Positions 28,443 to 36,149 of a stretch of DNA of 64,000 nucleotides are shown one piece after another; the stretch's first letter is position 1, and each line of letters begins with the position of its first letter. The position numbers and the translations under genes are program-made. Under the pieces are notes generated by a model that worked only from the letters and a program-made list of their open reading frames with translations, made no database searches and was not told where the DNA came from. The DNA is taken from NCBI GenBank assembly GCA_023426145.1, contig JAFABG010000006.1, positions 1-64,000 on the forward strand, written 5' to 3'. This stretch comes from Bacteroidota bacterium (GTDB taxonomy: Bacteria > Bacteroidota > Bacteroidia > Bacteroidales > Bacteroidaceae).

Positions 28443-29393
28443 TCAAATTTTCTTTTCTATCTGATAATTGTTTCGTTCGGGTGCGTTGCGCGAGATTAGT
28501 TCGCCCAAGAACCCGGCTAGGAATAATTGTGTTCCAATAATCATTGCTGTTAGCGATAAATAAAAATAAGGTGATTCGGTGACAAGGCGATAGGGTAGCC
28601 CGTTGTACATAGCTATGAGCTTGCTTACGCCTACGATGATGACTGAAATCATTCCTATAAAGAACACTAATGATCCGAGTATGCCGAAGAAGTGCATCGG
28701 TTTGACGCCAAATCTGGAAAGGAACCATAATGAAATTAGATCAAGGTAGCCGTTGAAGAAGCGATTGAAACCGAATTTCGTTGAACCGTATTTGCGTGCT
28801 TGATGCTGAACTACTTTTTCTCCTATGCGATTAAATCCAGCATTTTTAGCCAGATAGGGGATGTAGCGATGCATTTCGCCATACACTTCAATGTTCTTTA
28901 CCACATCTTTGCGATAGGCTTTTAATCCGCAGTTGAAATCGTGCAGGTTCTTGATGTGAGAAACTCGGCGAGCTGTTGCATTGAAAAGCTTTGTAGGAAG
29001 AGTCTTTGATAAGGGGTCATATCTTTTTTGTTTCCATCCCGAAACCAGATCATAGTTCTCTTTTGTAATCATGCGGTAGAGTTCTGGTATTTCGTCTGGA
29101 CTATCTTGAAGATCGGCATCCATTGTGATGACTACATCTCCTTGAGCTTCAGCAAATCCGCAATAGAGCGCTGGAGATTTGCCATAGTTACGGCGAAATT
29201 TGATTCCTTTTACTGTTTCCGACTGAGATTTGAGCTTTTCGATCACTTCCCATGAACGGTCTGTGCTTCCGTCATTGACAAAGATCACTTCAAAAGTGTA
29301 GCCGTTAGATTTCATCACTCTTTCTATCCAAGCGTAGAGTTCGGGCAATGATTCTTCTTCATTATACAACGGGATTACTACTGATATATCCAT
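28443..29393 (-). CDS. Family 2 glycosyltransferase, polyprenyl-phosphate type
   Basis: A 316-residue GT2 enzyme of the dolichyl/undecaprenyl-phosphate sugar transferase group. Residues 1-220 form the GT-A domain: ISVVIPLYNEEESLPELY, VNDGSTDRSWE, and the metal-binding ITMDADLQDSPDEIPELY. Two membrane helices follow at ~235-300. It loads a sugar on a lipid carrier on the cytoplasmic side; the sugar is unknown. It is in one operon with DUF4199 and the DUF6452/DUF6048 pair. Confidence 0.9.
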   Translation of the reverse strand: MDISVVIPLYNEEESLPELYAWIERVMKSNGYTFEVIFVNDGSTDRSWEVIEKLKSQSETVKGIKFRRNYGKSPALYCGFAEAQGDVVITMDADLQDSPDEIPELYRMITKENYDLVSGWKQKRYDPLSKTLPTKLFNATARRVSHIKNLHDFNCGLKAYRKDVVKNIEVYGEMHRYIPYLAKNAGFNRIGEKVVQHQARKYGSTKFGFNRFFNGYLDLISLWFLSRFGVKPMHFFGILGSLVFFIGMISVIIVGVSKLIAMYNGLPYRLVTESPYFYLSLTAMIIGTQLFLAGFLGELISRNAPERNNYQIEKKI

Positions 29394-29422
29394 TTTAATA
29401 ATTACTTATTTACTAACATCGA

Positions 29423-29974
29423 TTAAGGCTTATCCGGAGTGTTACGGTTTGTTTGTGGCTTTTTCATTACCATTAATGCAGTTGGAATGGCCACTAGACA
29501 ACCAAAAATAACATTTCGGGATAGTACGAAAAGAGTGATATTGATAGCTGTGAGTGAACGGCCTGTATCAATCGTATTTCTTACTATTTCTTCATATTCT
29601 TTAAAGGCCGGAGTTTGATTCATTAACTCTTCCCATAATTGGGCGTACGAATTGAGGACAAATCCATGGTCTATAAATTGGAAGTAGGCGTAGTGGGCTA
29701 CGGCTACCAGCAAGGAAGCAAACATGTACACAGAAATGGTGAAAAACATTGCATGAGCAAATTGGATGCTCCCTCCACATATTTTGTTGCGATACATCTT
29801 TACATAATAATATCCAATGAATGGTCCCGCAAGCGTTAGAATCAGAAATAGAAAGGAAAGAAAGGGAATGCGAAAACCCAGTGGAAATAAAATGAATTTT
29901 AAAATCCAATAGATTCCCATATATGTGCCAAAATGCATGGCATATTTTTGTAGGTAGTTTCTGTTTTCTGTCAT
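29423..29974 (-). CDS. DUF4199 membrane protein
   Basis: A 183-residue protein with four predicted membrane helices, characteristic of the DUF4199 family of Bacteroidetes. Start ATG 29,974 is chosen because the upstream in-frame start (29,995) overlaps the -7 box. First gene of the operon running to apbE; it often precedes this GT2 gene in the order. Function unknown. Confidence 0.78.
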   Translation of the reverse strand: MTENRNYLQKYAMHFGTYMGIYWILKFILFPLGFRIPFLSFLFLILTLAGPFIGYYYVKMYRNKICGGSIQFAHAMFFTISVYMFASLLVAVAHYAYFQFIDHGFVLNSYAQLWEELMNQTPAFKEYEEIVRNTIDTGRSLTAINITLFVLSRNVIFGCLVAIPTALMVMKKPQTNRNTPDKP

Positions 29975-29994
29975 AATCGTTAATAAATAGCGCA

Positions 29995-30002
29995 CAAAGG
30001 TA
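29995..30002 (-). promoter_or_regulatory. -7 promoter box of the DUF4199-to-apbE operon
   Basis: TACCTTTG on the minus strand, 21 bp before the chosen start codon. Confidence 0.65.
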
Positions 30003-30146
30003 CAAATAATATTGCTTGGTAAGAAAAATAAGGTTGTTAAAGTTAATAAAGCAATATAGGCTGTACCGTTGCTTTTTTTTTATTCTTTTAATTGTCTGAA
30101 ATGTAGCGTCTTACTCTCTTTGAATGAAAAAAGTTGTCCTAAACTC

Positions 30147-30176
30147 TTGCAGGATTCATAAAAATACCTACCTTTG
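30147..30176 (+). promoter_or_regulatory. Promoter of SRP RNA and tRNA-Thr
   Basis: TTG at 30,147-30,149 and TACCTTTG at 30,169-30,176, with 19 bp between: a full Bacteroides -33/-7 promoter. The predicted start, near 30,183, is just ahead of the SRP RNA. Confidence 0.75.
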
Positions 30177-30188
30177 CAACCGCAAAAC

Positions 30189-30284
30189 GGGTAAGTCCTA
30201 TACGGCCAGCTCCCTTCGAATCCTCCAGGGCTTGATCGCAGCAAAGGTAGTTGGTTGTAGCGGCGCGATATAGTAAGCTTACCC
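30189..30284 (+). ncRNA. ffs: Signal recognition particle RNA, small bacterial type
   Basis: About 96 nt closed by a terminal stem, GGGTAAG at the 5' end with CTTACCC at the 3' end. The apical part CCAGGGCTTGATCGCAGCAA resembles the Ffh-binding domain IV (CAGG ... AGCAG symmetric and asymmetric loops). It follows a strong promoter and is directly upstream of tRNA-Thr, probably on the same transcript. Called from structure and motif; a covariance-model search would confirm it. Confidence 0.75.
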
Positions 30285-30288
30285 ACCC

Positions 30289-30362
30289 GCCTCTTTAGCT
30301 CAGTTGGCCAGAGCACGTGATTTGTAATCTCGGGGTCGTTGGTTCGAATCCGACAAGAGGCT
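30289..30362 (+). tRNA. tRNA-Thr (anticodon TGT)
   Basis: A 74-nt cloverleaf. The acceptor stem is GCCTCTT/AAGAGGC with a T discriminator. The D arm is AGCTCAGTTGGCCAGAGC, the anticodon loop TTTGTAA places TGT at 30,323-30,325, and the T arm contains GGTTCGAATCC. One T-T mismatch lies in the anticodon stem. No encoded CCA. Confidence 0.95.
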
Positions 30363-30363
30363 C

Positions 30364-30401
30364 AAAAAAAAGCATTCAACACATTGTTGAATGCTTTTTT
30401 T
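30364..30401. terminator. Bidirectional terminator between tRNA-Thr and eno
   Basis: AAGCATTCAACA/TGTTGAATGCTT forms a 12-bp stem flanked by A8 on one side and T7 on the other, so it can end both the plus-strand RNA unit and minus-strand eno. Confidence 0.9.
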
Positions 30402-30419
30402 ATGTGTATTAATTCGGAT

Positions 30420-31700
30420 TTATTTGATTCTCTTATATCCGTATACAGCTAAGCTGCCAAGTTCTTCTTCAATGCGAAGGAGTTGGTTATATTTAGCCAT
30501 ACGGTCGGAACGGCTTAATGAACCTGTCTTGATCTGTCCGCTGTTAGTGGCTACGGCAATATCTGCGATGGTTGCATCTTCTGTCTCACCGGAACGATGA
30601 GAAGTTACGGTAGTGTACCCATGACGATGAGCCATTTCGATTGCGTTCAATGTCTCAGTAAGTGAACCGATTTGGTTTACTTTAATTAAGATTGAATTAG
30701 CAGATCCTTGTTCAATACCTTTTGCAAGGAAGTCTACGTTAGTTACGAATAGGTCATCACCTACCAACTGGCAACGTCCACCGATACGCTCGGTTAGTTT
30801 TTTCCAGCCTTCCCAGTCGTTTTCACTCATACCGTCTTCGATAGAGTCGATTGGGAACTTGTTTATCAACTCTTCCAAATAGTCGATTTGTTCTTCAGCA
30901 GTGCGTTTCTTACCTTTTTCGCCTTCAAACTTAGCATAGTCATAAATACCATCATGGTAAAACTCAGAAGAAGCGCAGTCCATACCGATCATTACATCTT
31001 TTCCCGGTTCGTACCCAGCTGCTTTGATGGCAGCAATGATGGAGTTCAATGCATCTTCGGTGCCCTCCAAGTTAGGAGCAAAACCGCCTTCATCACCAAC
31101 AGCTGTGCTTAATCCACGATCTTTCAGTACTTTTTTTAGGGCGTGAAATACTTCTGCACCCATTCTTAAACCTTCTTTAAATGACGATGCGCCTACAGGA
31201 CGAACCATAAATTCTTGAAAGGCGATAGGGGCGTCACTATGTGATCCTCCGTTGATGATATTCATCATCGGTACAGGCATTACGTAAGTATTTGTTCCGC
31301 CGATATAACGATAAAGAGGAAGGTCAAGATAGTTGGCTGCTGCTTTAGCTACTGCAAGAGAAACACCTAGGATTGCATTAGCACCTAGATTAGACTTTGT
31401 CTTTGTCCCGTCTAGTGCGAGCATGGTGTAGTCGATCTCTCTTTGATTTAAGGAAGACATTCCAATAAGTTTCGGAGCGATCACTTTGTTTACGTTGTCA
31501 ACTGCTTTTTGTACACCTTTTCCGCCGTAACGTTGTTTATCACCATCGCGAAGTTCCAATGCTTCATGTTCGCCAGTGGAAGCACCTGATGGAACAGATG
31601 CACGTCCCATAATTCCGGATTCCAATACTACGTCAACTTCTACAGTGGGGTTACCTCTTGAATCGAGAATCTCTCGAGCTAAAATTTTTTCTATTTTCAT
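30420..31700 (-). CDS. eno: Enolase
   Basis: A 426-residue glycolytic enzyme interconverting 2-phosphoglycerate and phosphoenolpyruvate. REILDSRGNPTVEVDV is the N-terminal hallmark. The metal ligands lie in GMDCASSEF, PIDSIEDGMSENDWEGW and VGDDLFVTN. The signature ILIKVNQIGSLTETL and SHRSGETEDATIAD (catalytic loop) are intact. An upstream ATG at 31,724 lies at or before the transcription start set by the -7 box, so 31,700 is preferred. Confidence 0.97.
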   Translation of the reverse strand: MKIEKILAREILDSRGNPTVEVDVVLESGIMGRASVPSGASTGEHEALELRDGDKQRYGGKGVQKAVDNVNKVIAPKLIGMSSLNQREIDYTMLALDGTKTKSNLGANAILGVSLAVAKAAANYLDLPLYRYIGGTNTYVMPVPMMNIINGGSHSDAPIAFQEFMVRPVGASSFKEGLRMGAEVFHALKKVLKDRGLSTAVGDEGGFAPNLEGTEDALNSIIAAIKAAGYEPGKDVMIGMDCASSEFYHDGIYDYAKFEGEKGKKRTAEEQIDYLEELINKFPIDSIEDGMSENDWEGWKKLTERIGGRCQLVGDDLFVTNVDFLAKGIEQGSANSILIKVNQIGSLTETLNAIEMAHRHGYTTVTSHRSGETEDATIADIAVATNSGQIKTGSLSRSDRMAKYNQLLRIEEELGSLAVYGYKRIK

Positions 31701-31729
31701 CGTTTCTATTGTTTTGAATAACATTTTTG

Positions 31730-31737
31730 CAAAAGTA
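31730..31737 (-). promoter_or_regulatory. -7 promoter box of eno
   Basis: TACTTTTG on the minus strand, 29 bp before the ATG at 31,700. It excludes the longer reading frame. Confidence 0.65.
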
Positions 31738-31878
31738 CGGACTTGACAGAGAATGGAAAATCACTATAAATAGGTATTCTTTCGGATGATATTCCCGAGA
31801 TGTCATTAGCCCGATCCAATAGAATAACAATGGGATGCTGCTTTTTGTTTGAATAGGCTGCGTTGAATTTGAGTAATT

Positions 31879-32541
31879 TTAGTCCTTGATTGTAACTCCT
31901 AGAAGCGGAAGCAACTCAATAGCCTGCAAAGTGTTAATTATTGCTCCCTTCAGGTCGCTAATGTTTAGTATGATTCCACTGATTCGAGATGTTCGCAGAT
32001 CTATTCCCTTAAGCGAGGAGTGAGAAAAATCGACTTGTATTAAGTCGCAACCTTCTAATGCAATGGATGCGAAGCGAGATTCATTAAAACTACCGTTCTG
32101 AAAATGACAGTTTGTGAGACGTACCTGATTCATTTTACTCATCGATAGATTGATGTAGGGGGCATTGCAATCGTTTAATGAAACGTGATTCATAGATGTT
32201 TCCGAAAGATTGGTACCTAGTAACTTACAGGAAATAAATTCTACTCGATAAAGAGAACTTTTGCTAAAAGAAAGGTTTGATAAATCGCAATTTTCAAATC
32301 GTACATCTGTCAATTGTGATGCATGTAATTTGCATTCACTGAATATCATATTTCGGAATGTGCAGTTTTGAAAACTTTTATATGATTTACTAATTCCTTC
32401 TTCTTTTCCTTTATTAAATGATAGATTTGAGATTGTTTCTTCTTTTTCGAGTAATTCTTTTAAGGAGCTAGAGCTGATTTGTTGCTCCTCCATGATTGGC
32501 GAAACAACATGGACGGGCTTACTCATGTTTTTTTTCATCAT
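31879..32541 (-). CDS. Pentapeptide-repeat protein
   Basis: A 220-residue protein. From residue ~52 onward it is made of A(D/N)LxX-type pentapeptide repeats (FQNCTFRNMIFSECKLHASQ; LTDVRFENCDLSNLSFSKSS), predicted to fold as a right-handed beta-helix. The overall layout resembles Qnr/MfpA-like gyrase-protecting proteins, though the family is wide. Third gene after crcB and DUF190, 14 bp from the latter, hence probably under the fluoride riboswitch. Confidence 0.85.
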   Translation of the reverse strand: MMKKNMSKPVHVVSPIMEEQQISSSSLKELLEKEETISNLSFNKGKEEGISKSYKSFQNCTFRNMIFSECKLHASQLTDVRFENCDLSNLSFSKSSLYRVEFISCKLLGTNLSETSMNHVSLNDCNAPYINLSMSKMNQVRLTNCHFQNGSFNESRFASIALEGCDLIQVDFSHSSLKGIDLRTSRISGIILNISDLKGAIINTLQAIELLPLLGVTIKD

Positions 32542-32555
32542 GATAAAGTCTGTTT

Positions 32556-32912
32556 TTACTCTTTATTCCCTTTTTTAATCATAACGATTTCAGTGTTTTG
32601 ACAAGTTACGAGACATCCTTTGGGGAGTTGCTGGATTAATGGAAGAATTTTTTCGATAAAACTGTTAATCTTTTCTTCATCGTCTATGATTTCGATGATG
32701 ATAGGTATCTTTTCTGTTAGCTCCCAAAATTTATCGGAGTGAAGCTCGCTACTTGCTCCGTACCCCATAATTCCTTTATATACTGTGGCGCCGGCAAGTC
32801 CGTATCTTTTGGCTGCAAATGCAATGGATTCATAAACAGAAGTATGCTTAATTCTATCTGTATTGCTTACATATATTCTTAGTATTTTTGTTTGCTTCAT
32901 AACTTTCATCAT
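32556..32912 (-). CDS. DUF190 family protein
   Basis: A 118-residue ferredoxin-like, PII-type protein of DUF190. LRIYVSNTDRIKHTSVYESI and RYGLAGATVYKGIMGYG (the conserved Gly-rich loop) are diagnostic, and PIIIEIIDDEEKINSFIEKI forms a later strand-helix unit. It abuts crcB (next base), a pairing often seen, suggesting a regulatory or accessory part in fluoride export. Biochemical role unknown. Confidence 0.9.
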   Translation of the reverse strand: MMKVMKQTKILRIYVSNTDRIKHTSVYESIAFAAKRYGLAGATVYKGIMGYGASSELHSDKFWELTEKIPIIIEIIDDEEKINSFIEKILPLIQQLPKGCLVTCQNTEIVMIKKGNKE

Positions 32913-33290
32913 TTAGAATAATTTGGTCAATGATTGTCCAAGATATAACATTAAAAAACCGAGGAATAGGCTACCCCCTAGGTATAATGATAAGTAAAAG
33001 AAATTGTCATTCTTTACGAACTGAAAATTTTCGTTCATAAATGTAGAGAAAGTAGTGAAGCCACCGCAGAATCCTACGGTGAGAAATATTTTTAGATTGG
33101 GGCTCATCAGATTGCCTCGTTCAAAGAGTCCATAGAAAAGACCAATGGCAAAACAACCCATTACGTTAACGAGCAATGTTCCCCAAGGGAAAGTGGGAGA
33201 GAGAAAATTTTGAGCGTATCGCGAGACAAGATAACGCAGTACGCCTCCGGTAAAACTTCCCATACCGACAAAAAAGAGAGTTTTTAGCAT
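32913..33290 (-). CDS. crcB: Fluoride exporter CrcB/Fluc
   Basis: A 125-residue membrane protein with four helices forming a dual-topology fluoride channel. GSFTGGVLRYLVSR, GTLLVNVMGCFAIG and GFCGGFTTFSTFMNE are the conserved segments, the last carrying the Phe residues and central Na+ site region. It is controlled by a fluoride riboswitch in its leader. Confidence 0.95.
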   Translation of the reverse strand: MLKTLFFVGMGSFTGGVLRYLVSRYAQNFLSPTFPWGTLLVNVMGCFAIGLFYGLFERGNLMSPNLKIFLTVGFCGGFTTFSTFMNENFQFVKNDNFFYLSLYLGGSLFLGFLMLYLGQSLTKLF

Positions 33291-33320
33291 AAGCTGATTT
33301 TTAAAGAGTTATTGTCTAAG

Positions 33321-33374
33321 TTGTAGGGATCATCAGCTCCAAAGGGCGGTTAAAGGCTAATCCCATAGCCGGCA
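33321..33374 (-). ncRNA. Fluoride riboswitch (crcB motif)
   Basis: On the minus strand the leader reads GGCTATGGGATTAGCC, then TTTAACCGCCC, TTTGGAG and CTGATGATCCCTACA. This matches the crcB consensus: a GGCnATGG...nGCC stem, AACCGCC, and CTGATGRYYCCTAC. The pseudoknot-forming bases are present. It ends 30 bp before crcB and starts near the transcription start. Fluoride binding is expected to turn on crcB, DUF190 and the pentapeptide protein. Confidence 0.9.
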
Positions 33375-33382
33375 CAAAGATA
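33375..33382 (-). promoter_or_regulatory. -7 promoter box of the crcB operon
   Basis: TATCTTTG on the minus strand. The transcription start would fall near 33,368, so the aptamer occupies the very 5' end of the RNA. Confidence 0.7.
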
Positions 33383-33554
33383 AGAAAAAGAAGATTTTAT
33401 TGCCGAATGAGTGTTGCTCTTTTTTTATTCTTTGAGAAAGATCCGGTGATTTTTTGCTACGTGTTAGCACTCTACGAATCGTAAGAAACATTTTTTAAAT
33501 GATAGGCAGAGTAAAAAGTGAGGTGATTTGTTTGCCAGTTCAAGGCGCTTTTTC

Positions 33555-33562
33555 TACCTTTA
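33555..33562 (+). promoter_or_regulatory. -7 promoter box of pepT
   Basis: TACCTTTA, one base off consensus, with TTTG about 20 bp upstream, 48 bp before the ATG at 33,611. Confidence 0.5.
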
Positions 33563-33610
33563 CGGCACTATAAACTATCAAATTGTAAAACATTAAATCG
33601 TTAAATAGAT

Positions 33611-34834
33611 ATGACTTTAGTAGACAGATTTTTGAAGTATGTGAGCTTTGATACACAGTCGGATGATTCCACAGGACTCACTCCCAGTACGCCGAAGCAA
33701 ATGATATTTGCCCAATATTTGAAAACCGAACTGGAAGCTTTAGAACTTGAAGATATTACGTTGGATGAGCATGGCTATCTTTTTGCTACTCTTCCTTCCA
33801 ATATAGATAAGGAAGTGCCCACTATCGGGTTCATTTCTCATATGGATACGAGTCCTGACATGACCGGAAAGGATGTAACTCCTCGTAGAGTACCCAATTA
33901 TGACGGCAAAGATATTGTCCTTTGTGCAGAAGATCGTGTCGTTCTCTCTCCTGCACAATTTCCAGAATTGCTCGATCATCAAGGGGAGGAGTTGATTGTT
34001 ACTAACGGTAAAACGTTGCTTGGGGCAGATGATAAAGCTGGTATTGCAGAAATTGTATCAGCTGTGGCTTTCTTGAAAGAACATCCGGAAATTAAACATG
34101 GCAAAATCCGTATCGGATTTAATCCTGACGAAGAAATAGGCGAAGGGGCTCATAAGTTTGATGTAGAAAAGTTTGGTTGCGACTGGGCTTATACAATGGA
34201 TGGTGGTGAAGTGGGAGAACTGGAGTTCGAAAACTTTAATGCTGCAGCTGCTAAGATTGTTTTTAAAGGACGCAACGTACATCCAGGTTATGCAAAGAAT
34301 AAGATGATCAATTCTATTCGTGTAGCTAATCAGTTTGTGGCTATGTTGCCTTCAATGGAAACACCTGAACAAACTGAAGGATATGAAGGCTTTTATCATT
34401 TGATTGGCATTCAGGGAGATGTTGAACAAAGTACTGTGTCTTATATCATCCGTGATCATGATCGCGTGAAGTTTGAGCAACGTAAGGATGAGATGAAGCG
34501 ATTGACGGCTCAAATTAATGTTGAATATGGTGAGGGAACAGCTACTCTTGAATTGCGTGATCAATATTACAATATGCGTGAGAAGATAGAACCGGTAATG
34601 CATATTATTGATACGGCTTTTGCCGCTATGGAAGCTGTAGGTGTTAAACCCAATGTGAAGCCGATTCGTGGCGGTACGGATGGAGCACAGCTTTCATTTA
34701 AAGGTTTACCTTGCCCTAATATTTTTGCTGGTGGTCTTAATTTTCATGGACGTTATGAATTTGTTTCTGTTCAGAACATGGAGAAAGCCATGAATGTAAT
34801 TGTGAAAATCGCCGAGCTGGTGACCTTCAAGTGA
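33611..34834 (+). CDS. pepT: Peptidase T (tripeptide aminopeptidase)
   Basis: A 407-residue M20 metallopeptidase that removes the N-terminal residue of tripeptides. The zinc site is formed by SHMDTSPD (~76), LGADDKAGIAEI (~138) and NPDEEIGEG (~172). NVHPGYAKNKMINS covers the dimerisation-domain edge, and PIRGGTDGAQLSFKGLPCPN carries the remaining ligands. Length equals E. coli PepT (408). Confidence 0.95.
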   Translation: MTLVDRFLKYVSFDTQSDDSTGLTPSTPKQMIFAQYLKTELEALELEDITLDEHGYLFATLPSNIDKEVPTIGFISHMDTSPDMTGKDVTPRRVPNYDGKDIVLCAEDRVVLSPAQFPELLDHQGEELIVTNGKTLLGADDKAGIAEIVSAVAFLKEHPEIKHGKIRIGFNPDEEIGEGAHKFDVEKFGCDWAYTMDGGEVGELEFENFNAAAAKIVFKGRNVHPGYAKNKMINSIRVANQFVAMLPSMETPEQTEGYEGFYHLIGIQGDVEQSTVSYIIRDHDRVKFEQRKDEMKRLTAQINVEYGEGTATLELRDQYYNMREKIEPVMHIIDTAFAAMEAVGVKPNVKPIRGGTDGAQLSFKGLPCPNIFAGGLNFHGRYEFVSVQNMEKAMNVIVKIAELVTFK

Positions 34835-34896
34835 TGATATCATTAACTGAGAATGACTTGTAGAAAACTTATGATTTAAAACTTAATACTTCAATC

Positions 34897-35982
34897 ATGA
34901 AAACCACTCCGTTTACTGAGAAACATATTGCGCTGGGTGCTAAAATGTGTGATTTTGCAGGCTATAATATGCCAATCGAATATGCTGGAATTATTGATGA
35001 ACATTTGACTGTTTGTAATGCTGTTGGTGTGTTTGATGTGTCCCACATGGGCGAATTTTGGGTGAAAGGTCCGCAGGCGTTAGCTTTTGTTCAGAAGATG
35101 ACTTCAAATAATGTAGCGGTACTGACTCCGGGTAAAATTCAATATAGTTGTTTTCCCAATGAAGAAGGGGGAATTGTAGATGATTTACTCGTTTACTGCT
35201 ATGCGCCTGAAAAGTATTTATTGGTTGTAAATGCTGCAAATATTGAAAAAGACTGGGCTTGGTGTGTAGCTCATAATACGGAAGGAGCTGAGTTAGAGAA
35301 TTCGTCGGACAACACAGCGCAGCTGGCTGTGCAAGGTCCAAAAGCAATTCTTGCCTTACAGAAGTTGACTGATATAGACTTGTCTGCTATACCTTATTAT
35401 ACTTTTGCTGTTGGAAAGTTGGCCGGAAAGGAGAATGTCATTATCTCTAATACAGGATATACAGGTGCAGGTGGTTTCGAGTTATACTGTTATCCCGGTG
35501 ACGCTGAAGCAATATGGAATGCTGTTTTTGAAGCTGGAGAAGAATTTGGTATCAAACCCATAGGATTGGGTGCTCGTGATACGCTTCGCTTAGAAATGGG
35601 CTTTTGCTTGTATGGCAATGATTTGGATGATACGACTTCTCCGATAGAAGCTGGTTTGGGATGGATCACTAAGTTTGTTGAGGGCAATGACTTTATTAAT
35701 CGCCCGATGCTTGAAAAACAAAAGGCCGAAGGAACTACCCGTAAGTTAATCGGTTTTGAAATGATTGATAGAGGTATTCCTCGTCATGGGTATGAGTTGC
35801 TTGGTGCGGAGGGAGAAAGTATAGGGACAATTACTTCGGGAACAATGTCTCCAACCCGCAAGGTGGGTATTGGAATGGGCTATGTGAAACCTGAATATGC
35901 AAACCTTGGTTTCGAGATTTGCGTTGATGTGCGTGGGCGAAAATTGAAAGCTGTAGTGGTGAAACCTCCTTTTAGAAAATAA
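34897..35982 (+). CDS. gcvT: Aminomethyltransferase (glycine cleavage T protein)
   Basis: A 361-residue folate-dependent enzyme that releases ammonia from the aminomethyl-lipoyl H protein. CDFAGYNMPIEYAGIIDEH, VFDVSHMGEFWVKG (with the catalytic Asp) and GARDTLRLEMGFCLYGNDL are diagnostic. It lies 62 bp after pepT; the other glycine cleavage genes are not in the window. A terminator follows. Confidence 0.96.
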   Translation: MKTTPFTEKHIALGAKMCDFAGYNMPIEYAGIIDEHLTVCNAVGVFDVSHMGEFWVKGPQALAFVQKMTSNNVAVLTPGKIQYSCFPNEEGGIVDDLLVYCYAPEKYLLVVNAANIEKDWAWCVAHNTEGAELENSSDNTAQLAVQGPKAILALQKLTDIDLSAIPYYTFAVGKLAGKENVIISNTGYTGAGGFELYCYPGDAEAIWNAVFEAGEEFGIKPIGLGARDTLRLEMGFCLYGNDLDDTTSPIEAGLGWITKFVEGNDFINRPMLEKQKAEGTTRKLIGFEMIDRGIPRHGYELLGAEGESIGTITSGTMSPTRKVGIGMGYVKPEYANLGFEICVDVRGRKLKAVVVKPPFRK

Positions 35983-36029
35983 ATGTAGAATGATGGTTTA
36001 GCGCTTTAGCGTTTTATCTGATACTTTTT

Positions 36030-36080
36030 CAAGCGCAGTTAATCTTCGAAAGTTGATTATACTGCGCTTGCTGTTTTTTT
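36030..36080 (+). terminator. Terminator after gcvT
   Basis: CAAGCGCAGT pairs with ACTGCGCTTG, with an inner AATC...GATT extension, followed by a T7 run. Confidence 0.9.
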
Positions 36081-36149
36081 AAACATATCTGATATTTTAT
36101 TGTGTATGCCAGAGAATTATTTTATTTTTGTCATCAAATATCATAAATA

